Source: JAULUH01 sp032111745 (lineage in GTDB: Bacteria; Chloroflexota; Anaerolineae; JAAEKA01). From it: DNA of 41,713 bases. A program made the position numbers and the translations under genes. The first letter of the stretch is position 1. Each line of letters opens with the position of its first letter. The stretch lies in contig JAULUH010000072.1 of NCBI GenBank assembly GCA_032111745.1, forward strand, positions 1 to 41,713. Direction: 5' to 3'. This document shows, in pieces, positions 22,746 to 30,522 of the stretch. A model generated the notes under the pieces. The model saw nothing but the letters and a program-made list of their open reading frames with translations. It was not told the DNA's origin and made no database searches.

Positions 22746-25373
22746 ATGACCAACAATGCCGTAGCCCGGCTGGAGAAGATCCTGGCGTTGGAGCAGCGCC
22801 TGGGGTATCGTAACAAGGCCGTCATCGGCGGCCTGGAACGCCTGGCCGAACGCTGGCGCGTCGACGCGCAGAAGGAGTCGGCAGGGCCGGTCCAGCGGGA
22901 GCTGGTGGAGAGCATCGTGCGGGCGCTGAACAGCTACCCGGCGGCACCCGGCCTGGCCGAGCGCCGGCAGGTGGTAGAGGAGATCCTGGCGCTGGCCGAG
23001 GCCTGGCGCAGCGCGGCGGGGCAAGAGCAGGAGGGCGAGATCATCGCCCCGGAACCAGCCCTCACCACCCAGCAGAAGCAGCAGATTCCGGAGCCGGCGC
23101 CACCTGAGGTGCGGCCACAGCGAATGGAGCCACAGCCCGTGGAGCCACAGCCCGTGGGGCCGCAGGCCGTGGAGCCGCAGCGAATGGAGCCACAGCCCGT
23201 CGAGCCGCAGCGGCCGCTGGTTGCGACTCCGCCCCGGGCCACGCCGGTGGGCACGGCCAGTCTACAGGCCTCTATCAGCCGACTGCCCGGCGTCGGGCCA
23301 AGCTACAGCAAGCGCCTGGCCAGGATGGGCATTCAGACCATCGGGGACCTGTTATGGCTGTTGCCCAGGCGGTACAACGATTTCTCCCGGCTCAAGCCAA
23401 TCCACAAGCTGGAGGCCGGTGAGGAGGTGACCATCGTCGCCAACCTGTGGGACCTGAAAACCCAGCGCCGGCGGGGTGGGGAGGCCACGGTGATCCAGGG
23501 CATACTTGGGGACTCGACGGCCACCATCCAGGCCACCTGGTTCAGCCCGTACGCGGCCAAGCAGCTGCGAATCGGCGAGAGCTACGTGTTCAGCGGCAAG
23601 GTAGACAGCTACCTGGGCCGGCTGGTGTTGCGCCATCCTGAATGGGAGTCCCTGGAGCGGGAGCAGATCCACACCAATCGCATGGTGCCGGTATATCCGC
23701 TGACGCAGGGCATCAGCGCGCGGTGGATGCGCAAGTTGCAGTGGGAGGTGGTGGAGAGCTGGGGCCGGCAGATCCACGACCATCTCCCCGAGGAACTGCG
23801 CCGCCGGGCGGGCCTGATCGGGCTGGGCGAAGCCCTGGAGCAGGTGCATTTTCCGGAGAACCAGGCCCGGCTGCAGGAGGCGCGGCAACGCCTGGCCTTC
23901 GACGAGCTATTCCTGATCCAGCTGGGCGTGTTGCGCCAGCGGCAGTCGTGGCGCACCTTGCCGGCGCAGCCCTTTACCCTGCCGCACGAAGCCCAGGAAA
24001 CCTTTGAGGGCGGGTTGCCCTTTGCCTACACCGGTGCCCAGGCCCGGGCCGTGGAGGCCATGCGCAGCGACATGGCCCAGGCCAAGCCCATGAGCCGGCT
24101 ACTACAGGGAGATGTGGGCTCGGGCAAGACCGTCGTGGCGGCCAACGCCATGTGGGTCACCGTGGCCAACGGCGCGCAGGCAGCCATGATGGCGCCGACT
24201 GAGATCCTGGCCGAGCAGCACTATCGCAGCCTGAGCCGGTTGTTTGCCGGACTGACGTGGCAGGACAGGCCGGTGCGGGTGGCCCTGGTCACGGGCAGCC
24301 AGAAGGCCGGGGAGCGCCAGGCTACCCTGGAGGCCCTGCGCCAGGGCGAGATCGACATCGCCGTGGGCACCCATGCCCTGATTCAAGAGGGAGTGGCCTT
24401 CCGCAACCTGGGGCTGGCCATCATCGACGAGCAGCATCGCTTTGGCGTGCGGCAGAGGGCAGCTCTGCGGGACCAGGGCGCGGCCAACAACGGCAGCCAG
24501 CGTGGTGGCATGGCGGGCATAGAGGCCGAAGATGGCCCGGTGCCGCACCTGCTGGTGATGAGTGCCACGCCGATCCCGCGCACCCTCTCGCTGACCCTGT
24601 TCGGCGACCTCGATATCTCGGTGATCGACGAGATGCCGCCCGGCCGGCAGCCGATTAAGACCCGCTGGCTGGTGCCGCGGGAGCGCGAGCGGGCCTACGC
24701 GTTCCTGCGCCGCCAGGTGAAAGCCGGCCGCCAGGGATTCATCATCTATCCGCTGATAGAGGAATCGGAGAGCATGGACGTGCAGGCGGCAGTGCCCCAG
24801 TACGAGCAGCTGTGCCGCGAGGTCTTCCCCGACCTGCGGCTCGGACTATTGCACGGACGCCTCAAGAGCCAAGAGAAGGACGCGGCCATGGTGGCCATGC
24901 AGAACGGGGAGATCGACATCCTGGTGGCAACGGCCGTGGTGGAGGTGGGCATCGATGTCACCAACGCCACGACCATGGTGATCGAGGATGCCGAGCGCTT
25001 TGGCCTGGCCCAGCTGCACCAGTTCCGTGGCCGGGTAGGCCGCGGGGAGCACGCCTCGTATTGCATCCTGATCTCCGATGCCACCACACCAGGGGCGGTG
25101 GAGCGACTGCAGGCGCTGGAGCAGATAGAGGACGGCTTTGCGCTGGCCGAAAAGGACCTCCAGCTGCGCGGTCCTGGCGACTTCTTTGGCGTGCGGCAGA
25201 GCGGCCTGCCGGACCTGAAGATGGCCCAGCTGACCGATCTGCGCACCCTGGAGCAAGCCAGGACTGAGGCGGCCCACCTGCTGGAGCAGGACCCGGAGCT
25301 GGCGGAGCCGCAGCACCTGGCTCTACGGCGCAAGGTGAGCCAATTCTGGCGGGGCGAGGGAGATATCAGCTGA
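22746..25373 (+). CDS. recG: ATP-dependent DNA helicase RecG
   Basis: The 875-residue protein is longer than the usual 690-residue RecG because of an N-terminal extension (about 1-170) that includes a Pro/Glu/Gln repeat tract (23112-23213). The wedge/OB domain (about 195-330) follows. The helicase motifs are GDVGSGKT (Walker A, near 457), DEQH (near 561), MSATPIPRTL and the motif VI region RGRVGRG. It reverses stalled forks and processes recombination intermediates. GGAGG lies before the ATG at 22746. Its stop overlaps the coaD start (TGATG). Confidence 0.95.
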   Translation: MTNNAVARLEKILALEQRLGYRNKAVIGGLERLAERWRVDAQKESAGPVQRELVESIVRALNSYPAAPGLAERRQVVEEILALAEAWRSAAGQEQEGEIIAPEPALTTQQKQQIPEPAPPEVRPQRMEPQPVEPQPVGPQAVEPQRMEPQPVEPQRPLVATPPRATPVGTASLQASISRLPGVGPSYSKRLARMGIQTIGDLLWLLPRRYNDFSRLKPIHKLEAGEEVTIVANLWDLKTQRRRGGEATVIQGILGDSTATIQATWFSPYAAKQLRIGESYVFSGKVDSYLGRLVLRHPEWESLEREQIHTNRMVPVYPLTQGISARWMRKLQWEVVESWGRQIHDHLPEELRRRAGLIGLGEALEQVHFPENQARLQEARQRLAFDELFLIQLGVLRQRQSWRTLPAQPFTLPHEAQETFEGGLPFAYTGAQARAVEAMRSDMAQAKPMSRLLQGDVGSGKTVVAANAMWVTVANGAQAAMMAPTEILAEQHYRSLSRLFAGLTWQDRPVRVALVTGSQKAGERQATLEALRQGEIDIAVGTHALIQEGVAFRNLGLAIIDEQHRFGVRQRAALRDQGAANNGSQRGGMAGIEAEDGPVPHLLVMSATPIPRTLSLTLFGDLDISVIDEMPPGRQPIKTRWLVPRERERAYAFLRRQVKAGRQGFIIYPLIEESESMDVQAAVPQYEQLCREVFPDLRLGLLHGRLKSQEKDAAMVAMQNGEIDILVATAVVEVGIDVTNATTMVIEDAERFGLAQLHQFRGRVGRGEHASYCILISDATTPGAVERLQALEQIEDGFALAEKDLQLRGPGDFFGVRQSGLPDLKMAQLTDLRTLEQARTEAAHLLEQDPELAEPQHLALRRKVSQFWRGEGDIS
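23112..23213 (+). repeat. 15-bp tandem repeat in the recG linker
   Basis: Nearly seven in-frame copies of a 15-bp unit encode the pentapeptide (E/G)PQ(P/A/R)(V/M). Copies differ by a few bases, mainly CGAATG against CCCGTG. The repeat lies between the N-terminal extension and the wedge domain. Confidence 0.9.
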
Positions 25374-25867
25374 TGACCAGGGCGCTCTACCCGGGGTCCT
25401 TTGACCCTATTCACTACGGCCATGTGGACATCGTGCAGCGCGCGGCAGTGTTGTTCGCCGAGATCATCGTCGCCGTGTACGATACGCCCTCGAAGCGCCT
25501 GCTGTTTACCACCGAGGAGCGCCATGAGCTGGCCAGGCTTTCCCTGGCCCACCTGGCCAACGTGGAGGTTGTGGTGTACCAGGGGTTGACGGTGCAGGCG
25601 GCGCGCGACCTGGGGACCCCGGTGATCGTGCGCGGGCTGCGAGCGACCTCAGACTACGAATACGAGGCCCAGCTGGCGCAGACCAACAAAGCGCTGGCTC
25701 CCGATGTCGAGGTGGTGTGCCTGTTCACCAGCCTGAAGCATGCTTACCTCAGCTCGTCCATCCTCAAAGAAGTGGCTGCGCTGCGCGGTGACTATGCGGC
25801 CTGGGTATCGGAGCCGGTGTATCATGCCTTGCAGGCGAAATATCAGGTTGAAGGAGGTGTACCATAG
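25373..25867 (+). CDS. coaD: pantetheine-phosphate adenylyltransferase
   Basis: The 164-residue protein is a typical PPAT: YPGSFDPIHYGH has the nucleotidyltransferase HxGH motif (His14-x2-His17), and YLSSSILKEVAALRGD is the C-terminal S-x-x-x-K-E motif. It makes dephospho-CoA in coenzyme A synthesis. The ATG at 25373 overlaps the recG stop codon. A strong Shine-Dalgarno sequence lies in its last codons and serves the next gene, whose ATA start overlaps the coaD stop (ATAG). Confidence 0.96.
   Translation: MTRALYPGSFDPIHYGHVDIVQRAAVLFAEIIVAVYDTPSKRLLFTTEERHELARLSLAHLANVEVVVYQGLTVQAARDLGTPVIVRGLRATSDYEYEAQLAQTNKALAPDVEVVCLFTSLKHAYLSSSILKEVAALRGDYAAWVSEPVYHALQAKYQVEGGVP
25851..25860 (+). promoter_or_regulatory. 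strong Shine-Dalgarno sequence before an AUA start
   Basis: AAGGAGGTG is a 9-nt match to the 3' end of 16S rRNA, the longest I noticed in the window. The last G of GGAGG lies 6 nt before ATA 25864-25866. No ATG, GTG or TTG is in frame between the upstream stop (25849-25851) and GTG 25921. Confidence 0.75.
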
Positions 25868-26322
25868 AACTGCAGCAGCTCATCAACCAGCTGGAAGATC
25901 TTATCAACGATGGGCGGCGCGTGCCCCTGTCCGACCGGCTGATGGTGGACGAGGAGGCGTGCCGCCGGGTCATCGACCAGATGCGGGTGTCGGTGCCTGA
26001 CATCATCAAGCAGGCGGAGCGCACCCTGGGCGAGCGGGATCGCATCATTGCCCACGCCAACGAGGAGGCCAGCCGGATCGTGCAAATGGCCCGCGAGCAG
26101 GCGATCGAGCTGGTGGAGAACCACGAGCTGGTCGAGGCCGCGCAGCGGCACTCCAACGACATCCTGGCGCGGGCGGAGAACGAGGCCATTGGCATGCGCG
26201 CCGAGGCCGACGACTACGCCCTGAACACGCTGCGGGCGTTGGCCAGCCAGCTGGAGAAGATCCACCTGGAGGTGGACAACGGCATCCAGAGCCTGGTAGC
26301 CTCGCGGCAAGCCCGGCGTTAG
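25864..26322 (+). CDS. coiled-coil protein (DivIVA / ATPase subunit b-like), probable AUA start
   Basis: From ATA 25864 the product has 152 residues. It begins with an amphipathic leucine-rich segment (ELQQLINQLEDLINDGRRVP) and continues with LSDRLMVDEEACRRVIDQMRVSVPDIIKQAE and a long charged helix. It is a cytosolic, highly helical protein without membrane segments; I recall such proteins annotated in Chloroflexi next to coaD. The function is unknown. The alternative GTG 25921 gives 133 residues but has no ribosome binding site and drops the coding-like first helix. CTG 25870 is a second candidate. Confidence 0.75.
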   Translation: MELQQLINQLEDLINDGRRVPLSDRLMVDEEACRRVIDQMRVSVPDIIKQAERTLGERDRIIAHANEEASRIVQMAREQAIELVENHELVEAAQRHSNDILARAENEAIGMRAEADDYALNTLRALASQLEKIHLEVDNGIQSLVASRQARR

Positions 26323-26342
26323 GGAGCGATATCCACGGGTTT

Positions 26343-26371
26343 TTGACATTCGCCTGCCGGTGGTCTATAAT
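26343..26371 (+). promoter_or_regulatory. perfect consensus sigma-70 promoter
   Basis: TTGACA (26343-26348), a 17-nt spacer and TATAAT (26366-26371) match consensus at all 12 positions. It drives the YceD-rpmF-fab genes. The start should be near 26379, about 100 nt before the chosen YceD start. Confidence 0.88.
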
Positions 26372-26481
26372 CCCTATTCTGGCGTGGCCCGGAAGGACCC
26401 CTGTTGCGCGCGTCTCGATGCGTTGAGATATCGGCCGGGCGCACCATGTGGGCTCAAGCAAGTTGGCCACGCGCGGTAGCC

Positions 26482-27033
26482 ATGGACAAGCCCAGAGACG
26501 CCCAGCTCAATGTTGCCCAGCTCCTGAAAGAGCCCATCGGTGCGACCCGCGATTACGACGTGGTGGCAGCGGTGAAAGACCTGGTGCCGGAGGAGGTGAC
26601 CGATGCCACCCCATTGCGGGGGCACGTGCACCTGTTGCGCACAGACCGGGGTATTCTGGTGGAAGGACAGTTGACCGGGAGCGTCGTGGTACCGTGCAGC
26701 CGCTGCCTGGGCGATGTGAATGCTCCGGTTACGGTGGAGGTCGAGGATATCTTCCAGCCGACCGTCGATGTGGTGCGGGGCACCTTCATCGAGGTGGAAG
26801 AGGAAGACACGGCCCTGCTGATCGACGAGCACCACATCCTCGACCTGAACGAGGTCTTGCGGCAGAACCTGTTGTTGGCCGTGCCGATGCAGCCGCTGTG
26901 CCGGCCGGACTGTGCGGGCCTGTGCCCGACGTGTGGCGAGAACCTGAACCAGGGCCCGTGCCAGTGTGAGAGCGTAGCCATCGACCCGCGCTGGGCAGAC
27001 CTGGGCAGCCTGTTAGCGGATGTCGACCTGTAG
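26482..27033 (+). CDS. YceD/DUF177 family protein
   Basis: The 183-residue protein has the YceD pattern: NVAQLLKEPIGATRDYDV, a CSRCLG pair in the middle, and a late cysteine-rich region (CRPDCAGLCPTCGENLNQGPCQC). YceD proteins are linked to rRNA or 23S processing and nearly always precede rpmF, as here. Start choice: ATG 26482 keeps the family N-terminus. An in-frame TTG at 26404 has AAGGA 6 nt upstream, but the added 26 codons have poor third-position GC, so they look untranslated. That good ribosome binding site is left unexplained. Confidence 0.88.
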   Translation: MDKPRDAQLNVAQLLKEPIGATRDYDVVAAVKDLVPEEVTDATPLRGHVHLLRTDRGILVEGQLTGSVVVPCSRCLGDVNAPVTVEVEDIFQPTVDVVRGTFIEVEEEDTALLIDEHHILDLNEVLRQNLLLAVPMQPLCRPDCAGLCPTCGENLNQGPCQCESVAIDPRWADLGSLLADVDL

Positions 27034-27077
27034 AAAGTCCGTAGATCAAGACCCATACTAAAGAGGAGAGATAGAAA

Positions 27078-27269
27078 ATGCCCCCGTTGCCAAAACGTAA
27101 GCTTTCCAAGGGCAAGCGCGGCCGCCGCCGTTCCCACGACGCACTGCAGCCGATGAAGGTAGTGGAGTGCCCCCAGTGCCACAAGCCGCACCTGCCGCAC
27201 CGGGCCTGCCCGGAGTGTGGCACCTATCGCGGGCGCACCGTGATCGCCATGGACGAGGACCGGAAGTAG
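27078..27269 (+). CDS. rpmF: 50S ribosomal protein L32
   Basis: The 63-residue product MPPLPKRKLSKGKRGRRRSHDAL is a canonical L32 start, with the zinc-ribbon pairs CPQC and CPEC. It is part of the large ribosomal subunit near the peptidyl-transferase entry. An AAGAGGAGAG site precedes the ATG. Its place between YceD and fabD is the classic yceD-rpmF-fab cluster, although plsX and fabH are absent here. Confidence 0.97.
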   Translation: MPPLPKRKLSKGKRGRRRSHDALQPMKVVECPQCHKPHLPHRACPECGTYRGRTVIAMDEDRK

Positions 27270-27309
27270 GCGCCTGGTGGCCATGCTGGTGAACCAATGC
27301 CCACGGAGC

Positions 27310-27349
27310 GGCGGGGGATTTGGCGAGCTTGATGGCCAATTCCCCCGCC
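27310..27349 (+). terminator. 15-bp hairpin between rpmF and fabD
   Basis: Fourteen of 15 pairs match (27310-27324 with 27335-27349; one T-T mismatch) around a 10-nt loop. It lies in the 133-nt rpmF-fabD gap. The following sequence (GTTCTGTG) has no long T-tract, so partial termination or an mRNA-stability role is likely. Confidence 0.55.
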
Positions 27350-27402
27350 GTTCTGTGCCAGCAGGGCGTGGCCCGAGCACCCCGTGAGCTGACGAGAAGC
27401 GT

Positions 27403-28356
27403 ATGACTCACGCCCCAGCCTTTCTGTTTCCCGGCCAGGGATCCCAGGCCGTTGGCATGGCCAGGGAGCTGGCCGAGCACTACCCCAGCGCGGCCGATGC
27501 TATGGACGAAGCGGACCAGGTACTGGGTTTTCCCCTGTCCGCGCTGTGTTTCGCGGGGCCGGCGGAGGACCTGACCGACACCATCAACGCGCAGCCGGCC
27601 TTGCTGGCCGCTAGCGTGGCGACCCTGCGGGCGGCGGCCGAGGCCATCCCGGGGCTGCCGGCGCCGGTAGCCGTGGCCGGCCACAGCATGGGGGAATATT
27701 CGGCCCTGGTGGCAGCGGGGGCACTGAGCTTCGCCGATGGCCTGCGCCTGGTGCGGGAGCGCGGCCGGCTGATGAAAGAGGCCGGCGACACGAGCCCGGG
27801 GGGCATGGCGGCACTCCTGGGCCTCGACGCGGAGCAGGTGGCGGCACTCTGTGCTGCCGCGCGCGCGGAGACCGGCGGGGTGGTGCAGATCGCCAACGAC
27901 AACTGCCCCGGCCAGGTGGTCATCTCGGGCGATAGCGGGAGCCTGGAGGTGGCGATGGCCAAAGCCAGCGCGGCCGGCGCGATCAAGGTGGTGCGCCTGG
28001 CGGTGAGCATTGCGGCGCACTCGCCGTTGATGGCGCCGGCGGCCAGCACGTTGCGCCAGGCGGTGGCGGCGACTGAGATCCGCACTCCGCAAATACCGGT
28101 GATCAGCAACATCACGGCCCGGCCCTTCGATAGCGTCCCTGAGATCCGGGAAGAGCTGGCAGCCCAGCTGACGGAGCCGGTGCGCTGGACCGGGTCGATG
28201 CAGGCACTAGTGGCCCTGGGGGTGGACACCGTAGTCGAGCTGGGGCCGGGCGACGTCTTGAGCAGCCTGATGAAGCGGATCGACCGCCGGGTGAGGCGGC
28301 TGGCGGTGGGCGATCCGGCGGGCATCGCGGCGTTGAGAGAGAACCTGCAAGCATGA
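27403..28356 (+). CDS. fabD: malonyl-CoA:ACP transacylase
   Basis: The 317-residue protein has FPGQGSQAVGMA at 9-20, the nucleophile in GHSMGEYSALV (Ser95), His206 in SIAAHSPLM and the C-terminal VELGPGDVL. It loads malonyl groups on the acyl carrier protein for fatty-acid elongation. The start is ATG 27403 (site GAGAAG). Its stop overlaps the start of fabG in ATGA, so the two are coupled. Acyl carrier protein and fabF/fabH genes are not in the window. Confidence 0.96.
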   Translation: MTHAPAFLFPGQGSQAVGMARELAEHYPSAADAMDEADQVLGFPLSALCFAGPAEDLTDTINAQPALLAASVATLRAAAEAIPGLPAPVAVAGHSMGEYSALVAAGALSFADGLRLVRERGRLMKEAGDTSPGGMAALLGLDAEQVAALCAAARAETGGVVQIANDNCPGQVVISGDSGSLEVAMAKASAAGAIKVVRLAVSIAAHSPLMAPAASTLRQAVAATEIRTPQIPVISNITARPFDSVPEIREELAAQLTEPVRWTGSMQALVALGVDTVVELGPGDVLSSLMKRIDRRVRRLAVGDPAGIAALRENLQA

Positions 28357-29105
28357 ACAGACTGCAAGGCAAGGTGGCCGTCGTCACGGGGGCCAGCCGC
28401 GGGATTGGCCGGGGCATTGCCGTGCGCCTGGCCATAGAGGGCGCGCTTGTGGTGGTGAACCACCGCAACAGCAGCGAGGGGGCTGAGGCGACGGCAGCGG
28501 CAATCCGGGCCGCGGACGGCCTGGCTACAGTGATCAGGGCTGACGTGAGCCGGTTTGAGGAGGCGCAGCGCCTGATCAAAGAGGTCATAGAGGCCTATGG
28601 GCGCGTGGACATCCTGGTCAACAACGCGGGCACCACCCAGGACACGCTCCTGATGATGATGAAGGAAGAACAATGGGACGAGGTCATCGCCACCAACCTC
28701 AAGAGCGTGTTCAATTGCTGCAAGGCGGCGGCGCGTTCCATGGTCAAGAACCGCTACGGGCGGATCGTCAACATCAGCAGCGTGTCGGGCCTGGCGGGGC
28801 AAGGCGGGCAGACCAACTATGCCGCGTCCAAGGCCGCGGTGATCGGCTTCAGCAAGAGCCTGGCCAAGGAGGTAGGCAGCCGCAACATCACGGTGAACGT
28901 GGTGGCGCCAGGATTTGTGCCCACCGTTTTGACCGAGAGCGTGCTGACCGAGGAGAATCGGCAGCGGGCCATCGCGGCGACCCCCTTGGGACGGCTCGGC
29001 ACGCCCGAGGACGTGGCGGCGGCAGTGGCGTTCCTGGCCTCGGACGACGCCAGCTTCATCACGGGCCAGGTATTGAGTGTCGACGGCGGCCTGGTCATGC
29101 AGTGA
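28353..29105 (+). CDS. fabG: 3-oxoacyl-ACP reductase
   Basis: The 250-residue short-chain dehydrogenase has the NADPH motif TGASRGIGRG (12-21), NNAG at 90-93, and the catalytic Ser143, Tyr156 and Lys160 (NISSVSG, YAASK). The C-terminal region PGFVPTVLTE and VDGGLVMQ is normal for FabG. It reduces 3-oxoacyl-ACP in fatty-acid synthesis. The ATG overlaps the fabD stop by 4 nt. It is followed by a second Asp23-family gene. Confidence 0.95.
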   Translation: MNRLQGKVAVVTGASRGIGRGIAVRLAIEGALVVVNHRNSSEGAEATAAAIRAADGLATVIRADVSRFEEAQRLIKEVIEAYGRVDILVNNAGTTQDTLLMMMKEEQWDEVIATNLKSVFNCCKAAARSMVKNRYGRIVNISSVSGLAGQGGQTNYAASKAAVIGFSKSLAKEVGSRNITVNVVAPGFVPTVLTESVLTEENRQRAIAATPLGRLGTPEDVAAAVAFLASDDASFITGQVLSVDGGLVMQ

Positions 29106-29130
29106 TCGAGAACCAGGTACCTGGTGGATT

Positions 29131-29499
29131 ATGGACAAGCATCATGCAACGCCAGCGGGTCGAGTGACCATTGCGCCTGGCGTGCTCACCACCATCGTGC
29201 GCATGACTACCCTGTCCCAGCCCGGGGTCTTGGGGCTCTCCCCGCGCACTCCGGCGACCTGGGGCCGGGTCTTGGGCCGTGGCACCACGGCCGAGGGCAT
29301 GCGGGTGGAGATCTTCGAGGACAACTCGGCACGCGTGGACGTCCATATTGTCGCCGATCCTACGGTGAGCCTGAAAGACCTGGGAGAGGCGTTGCAGGCC
29401 CAGATTGCCCAGGCCCTGGAGCAGATGACCGGCATGCATGTGCGGGCGGTCAACGTGTTCGTCGATATGGTCGAATTCGGAGGCTCGGCGCCCAAGTAA
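29131..29499 (+). CDS. second Asp23/DUF322-family protein
   Basis: The 122-residue product has the Asp23 features AGRVTIAPGVLTTIVRMTTLSQPGV, VDVHIVADPTVSLKDLGEALQAQI and VRAVNVFVDMVEF. It is a paralogue of the protein at 19684-20052 but diverged. In many bacteria an Asp23 protein sits between accBC or fab genes and nusB; here it lies between fabG and nusB. The function may be envelope- or lipid-linked. GGTGG lies 3 nt before the ATG at 29131, a short spacing. Confidence 0.88.
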   Translation: MDKHHATPAGRVTIAPGVLTTIVRMTTLSQPGVLGLSPRTPATWGRVLGRGTTAEGMRVEIFEDNSARVDVHIVADPTVSLKDLGEALQAQIAQALEQMTGMHVRAVNVFVDMVEFGGSAPK

Positions 29500-29515
29500 G
29501 CCCTGAGGTAGTGTC

Positions 29516-30022
29516 ATGAAACTCCGTCGCAAAGCGCGGGTCGCTGTGCTGCAGGCCCTCTATGAGGCTGATGTGGCGCATCACCCGGCCGGCGAGGCGC
29601 TGGACCGCCGGTTGGAGGAGGAGAAGCTGCCGGAGGCCGTGGAGCGCTTCGCGCGAACATTGCTGGTGGGCGTTGTGCGCCATCACGGCCAGCTGAACGG
29701 GTTGATCGAGCGCCATGCGCCGGAATGGCCTTTGGAGCAGATGGCCGTGATCGACCGCAACATCCTGCGCATGGCCCTGTATGAGCTGGGAGACCCAACC
29801 TTGCAGACGCCAACCAAGGTGGCTATCAACGAGTCGGTGGAGCTGGCGAAGCTCTTTGGCAGCGACAGCAGCCCGCGATTTGTGAACGGAGTGTTGGGTG
29901 CCGTGATCGCTGAGGCAGGGCGGCCCAGCTTGAAGACCGAGGGCCTCGATGGGACGGACGAATCCTGGCTGACCCCAGAACCCGCAGCGCGGCAACCCTC
30001 GGACGTCGAGACGGCGGCATGA
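29516..30022 (+). CDS. nusB: transcription antitermination factor NusB
   Basis: The 168-residue protein starts MKLRRKARVAVLQALYEADV and has the NusB helices, including PLEQMAVIDRNILRMALYEL and KVAINESVELAKLFGSDSSPRFVNGVLGAV. It binds boxA RNA with NusE in rRNA antitermination. The C-terminal tail of about 30 residues past the last helix is longer than usual and lacks structure. Its stop overlaps the tatA/B start (ATGA). Confidence 0.93.
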   Translation: MKLRRKARVAVLQALYEADVAHHPAGEALDRRLEEEKLPEAVERFARTLLVGVVRHHGQLNGLIERHAPEWPLEQMAVIDRNILRMALYELGDPTLQTPTKVAINESVELAKLFGSDSSPRFVNGVLGAVIAEAGRPSLKTEGLDGTDESWLTPEPAARQPSDVETAA

Positions 30023-30522
30023 ATATCTTTGGCGTGGGCACGGCGGAACTGCTGATCATCCTGGTCATCGCGCTGCTGGTGCTCGGTCCGGAGCGCCTGC
30101 CGGAGATCGCACGGATGTGGGCGAAATTCACGCGCACGATGGGCACGTTCACGCGCACGTGGCAGGACTTCAACACCCAGCTCACGGCGGAGATCAACCG
30201 GGAGGTGGAGGGCAAACCAAGGGCGGCGGCGCCGCCCAAGCCGGCCCCGGCGGCGGCGCCAGTGGTGGCACCGGACCTGGAGGCCAACACCATCGCGCCG
30301 CCCCGGGCGGAGGAGCAGGCCAGTCAAGCTGTCGAGATCGTCGAGCCCAGCCCGGCCGAGCCCGTGGAGGCCGAGGTCGCAGAGAACCTGCCTGCAGATG
30401 ACGTGGCAGTCTACGAGCTGCCGCCAGACTTGGCCGAATCCCCCAAGGCAGATGACGTGGTGGCCCACGAGCTGCCGCCGGACCTGGCAGAATCCCCCAA
30501 GGCCGCGGACACCAACCCATGA
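30019..30522 (+). CDS. twin-arginine translocase subunit TatA/TatB
   Basis: The 167-residue protein has the TatA/B architecture: a membrane helix (about 8-22, ELLIILVIALLVLGP), the hinge ERLPEIAR, an amphipathic helix and a long charged Pro/Glu/Ala tail. The tail carries a duplicated 18-residue unit (30394-30501). Whether it works as TatA or TatB cannot be decided; the Glu near residue 10 and the length fit TatB-like forms. It lies between nusB and tatC, overlapping both by 4 nt, and makes the Tat pore or receptor with TatC. Confidence 0.92.
   Translation: MNIFGVGTAELLIILVIALLVLGPERLPEIARMWAKFTRTMGTFTRTWQDFNTQLTAEINREVEGKPRAAAPPKPAPAAAPVVAPDLEANTIAPPRAEEQASQAVEIVEPSPAEPVEAEVAENLPADDVAVYELPPDLAESPKADDVVAHELPPDLAESPKAADTNP
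30394..30501 (+). repeat. 54-bp tandem duplication in the tat tail
   Basis: Two 54-bp copies lie at 30394-30447 and 30448-30501, with only a few base differences. They encode two near-identical 18-residue units with the shared core ELPPDLAESPKA(D). A third copy is not present. This looks like recent slippage or recombination. Confidence 0.9.

Noticed and set aside
26404..26481. TTG start of YceD with a good ribosome binding site
   Set aside because: The extra 26 codons have poor third-position GC and no family match; kept only as an open question.
27480..29138. 552-codon ORF opposite fabD-fabG
   Set aside because: It runs antisense across two genes with clear catalytic motifs, and has no motif of its own.
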